Source: an uncultured Mycoplasmatota bacterium
GTDB lineage: Bacteria; Bacillota_I; Bacilli_A; RF39; UBA660
Assembly: GCA_947645535.1 (NCBI GenBank)
Contig: CANSDD010000032.1
Span: 1 to 15,866 of the forward strand
Length of the DNA: 15,866 nt
Direction: 5' to 3'
The notes beneath the pieces were generated by a model. That model worked only from the letters and a program-made list of their open reading frames with translations. It did not search any database and had not been told where the DNA came from. The position numbers and the translations under genes are program-made. The first letter of the stretch is position 1; every line of letters begins with the position of its first letter. This document shows positions 14,208 to 15,866 of the stretch, piece by piece.

Positions 14208-15866
14208 TTAACCTTTCTCTGTTTCACTTTCTAAATATTTATCAAAATTAGGAAATATTTTGTTTAAAAATTCTTCAAAATATGTTTCTATTTTTTTTTC
14301 ATCTTCCTCTGTTAATAAATCCTCTGTAATAAAATCTGTCACATCATCAATTATTGCACCTTTCTTTGTTTCTACATCTAAAGAAAAAATTACTGTTCCT
14401 ATTTTTACATCTTGGTATGTTGCGGATAATGATAATTCACCATTTTCTTTATATTCTTCGCCCTTTACTATTTCATTTATTGTGGAATTTAGTATTGCTT
14501 CTACTTTTACTTCTGCTGTTTTTATTGTTGCCTGATAAACAGATTTTTCTCCTTCTATATTACCTGTGATTTCAATTTTATTAGCAGTATCATTTAAATC
14601 TTCTATTTCAAGTAGAAATCCTTTTTCTGTTTCACTCAAATTAGCTCGAATGATTAGTTTTCCACTTTGAGTTACTTCAAATATTTTTTTCTCACCAATC
14701 ATAAGTGACAAGTCATCATTTTCGTCATAAAATGATATTTTTACTGCTTTATTTGTACCTTTTGTTACATTCACAGAATAATAAAATACTTTATCACTTC
14801 CTGAAGCTGTTACTTTATAATTCTCAAAATTTGGATATAAACTCATTACAAAATTATTTGCTCTTTCATCTGCTTTGATATCATTTATAATATTAGAAAA
14901 TAATTCTGTTATATTCTCATCATTCAATACAAGAATTACTTTTGTTGTTTTTACTTTTTTCCCATCTATTTCTAATTCTTCATTTTTAGTTTCTGTATAA
15001 GAATCTTTTATATTATTATCAAAACTATTTTTTACAAAATTCCAAATATAATCCAAATCTTCATTTAAGATTTCATAGTTTGTATTATTTTCATTAAAAA
15101 TTTCTGTTTCTTCATCTAATTGAATATATTTTTCAAAAACATTTTTTAAAAGAATATATTGTTTTTTATCTTGATTGACATATGAAAAATCTAGTAAATT
15201 TTCTTCTTTTAGTTTTGTTAAGAAATTAATATATACTTTTTTATCAGTACTATTAAAACGTGTATCTATAGTAAAAGACATATTATTTAAAGTATCAATT
15301 ATATCTTTAAAATCTTTTGATTCTTCATCTTCTATCATATTTATAAGTGGCATATCTATATTTATCTTCATAGTACCTGTACTTGTAAAGTCATCTGAAA
15401 AACCAAATGTCATTAAATTTTTTGTTGGATCTATCACTTTTTCAAAACTCTCAGTAAAATTATCTAATGATTTTACTAAAATGTATTTTGGATTTACTTT
15501 TATAAAATAAAAAGCAATATACCCAAGTATCAATAAGCCAATTAAAGAAAGTATCCCAAGTAACATTCTACTCTTATGATTTTTCTTAGGTTCAGAAGTT
15601 TGAGTTACTGTTTTATTATCAAAAGTTTCTACTTTCTCTTCTGGTTCTTCTGTATGAATATAATATTCATCCTTTTCTTCTTTAACACCTAATTCTCCAT
15701 CATATTCTTTTGGTTCCAATTCTTCCAAATATTTTTCTTTTTCTTTATATAATTGATTATAATCATATTCTTCTTTTCTTCTTGAAAACTTTTCTATACG
15801 TCTTTCTCTTTGACTGTTATCTTTATAATCTTCATTATATTCTACTTTTTCATTCTCTTTATAATC
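14208..15866 (-). CDS. Large single-pass membrane protein of unknown function (start beyond the right edge)
   Basis: The frame is open to the last base of the window, so at least 552 residues are coded and the true start is outside. A TTG at 15728 is the first start-like codon inside but has no reason to be the start, since 46 sense codons precede it. The visible N-terminal 100 residues are extremely charged, rich in Glu, Lys, Asp and Tyr with DYKEN/DYKDN-like units, and should be cytoplasmic. A membrane helix (about 101-122 of the visible part, MLLGILSLIGLLILGYIAFYF) follows NHKSR, and about 430 residues outside show alternating hydrophilic and beta-like segments. No enzyme motif, signal peptidase site or wall anchor is seen. 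I do not recognise the family. A terminator follows directly. Confidence 0.8.
   Translation of the reverse strand, partial: DYKENEKVEYNEDYKDNSQRERRIEKFSRRKEEYDYNQLYKEKEKYLEELEPKEYDGELGVKEEKDEYYIHTEEPEEKVETFDNKTVTQTSEPKKNHKSRMLLGILSLIGLLILGYIAFYFIKVNPKYILVKSLDNFTESFEKVIDPTKNLMTFGFSDDFTSTGTMKINIDMPLINMIEDEESKDFKDIIDTLNNMSFTIDTRFNSTDKKVYINFLTKLKEENLLDFSYVNQDKKQYILLKNVFEKYIQLDEETEIFNENNTNYEILNEDLDYIWNFVKNSFDNNIKDSYTETKNEELEIDGKKVKTTKVILVLNDENITELFSNIINDIKADERANNFVMSLYPNFENYKVTASGSDKVFYYSVNVTKGTNKAVKISFYDENDDLSLMIGEKKIFEVTQSGKLIIRANLSETEKGFLLEIEDLNDTANKIEITGNIEGEKSVYQATIKTAEVKVEAILNSTINEIVKGEEYKENGELSLSATYQDVKIGTVIFSLDVETKKGAIIDDVTDFITEDLLTEEDEKKIETYFEEFLNKIFPNFDKYLESETEKG

Overview
The window is a very AT-rich (roughly 30% GC by eye) chromosomal segment of a low-GC Firmicute (Bacillota). 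The dusB-lysS neighbourhood (also seen in Bacillus), strong GGAGG ribosome sites, lipoprotein signals and an Rpn-type nuclease all fit a Bacilli/Erysipelotrichales/RF39-like gut commensal; this placement is inference, not a phylogeny. TGA is a stop here: dusB ends in TGA inside an ATGA overlap with the next start codon, and tryptophan in conserved motifs is TGG. The Mycoplasma-type code is therefore not supported. Every intact gene lies on the minus strand, so the order below runs from right to left.

Right part (15866 to 11526). A large single-pass membrane protein of unknown function enters from the right edge and ends at a terminator near 14163-14205. Next is an Rpn/PD-(D/E)XK nuclease-family gene. 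It has a perfect consensus promoter (TTGACA-17-TATAAT), a palindrome over the -10 box and a ribosome site inside a possible hairpin, but an in-frame TGA at codon 47 breaks it. Glycolytic gpmI follows.

Middle (11504 to 7956). Behind gpmI sit a membrane-anchored protein made of two copies of a DUF6273-like module, a membrane-anchored phosphodiester glycosidase (NAGPA-type) starting 2 bases later, and a lipoprotein with a second membrane helix and a cytoplasmic tail. These three look like a cell-surface set.

Intergenic 7459-7955. This stretch is unusually structured. Two related palindromes in opposite orientation flank a candidate plus-strand small RNA (about 7762-7891) with a promoter, two stem-loops and a clean intrinsic terminator. 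Nearer dusB are an 18-bp palindrome and a strong minus-strand promoter.

Left-middle (7458 to 1108). dusB, an RDD membrane protein, lysS and a histidine phosphatase form a tightly packed operon (overlaps of 4 and 1 bases and a 1-base gap). They are followed by a second group: a small cupin, acetate kinase (ackA) and the DHH phosphoesterase nrnA. This second group is central metabolism and nucleotide turnover.

Left edge (1107 to 1) holds a decayed plus-strand DUF6431-like (transposon-associated zinc finger) pseudogene, an imperfect inverted repeat, a plus-strand terminator-like hairpin and possibly the first codons of another minus-strand gene.

The observations most worth following up are the candidate small RNA with its flanking palindromes, the strongly promoted but interrupted Rpn gene, and the two-module surface protein coupled to the glycosidase.
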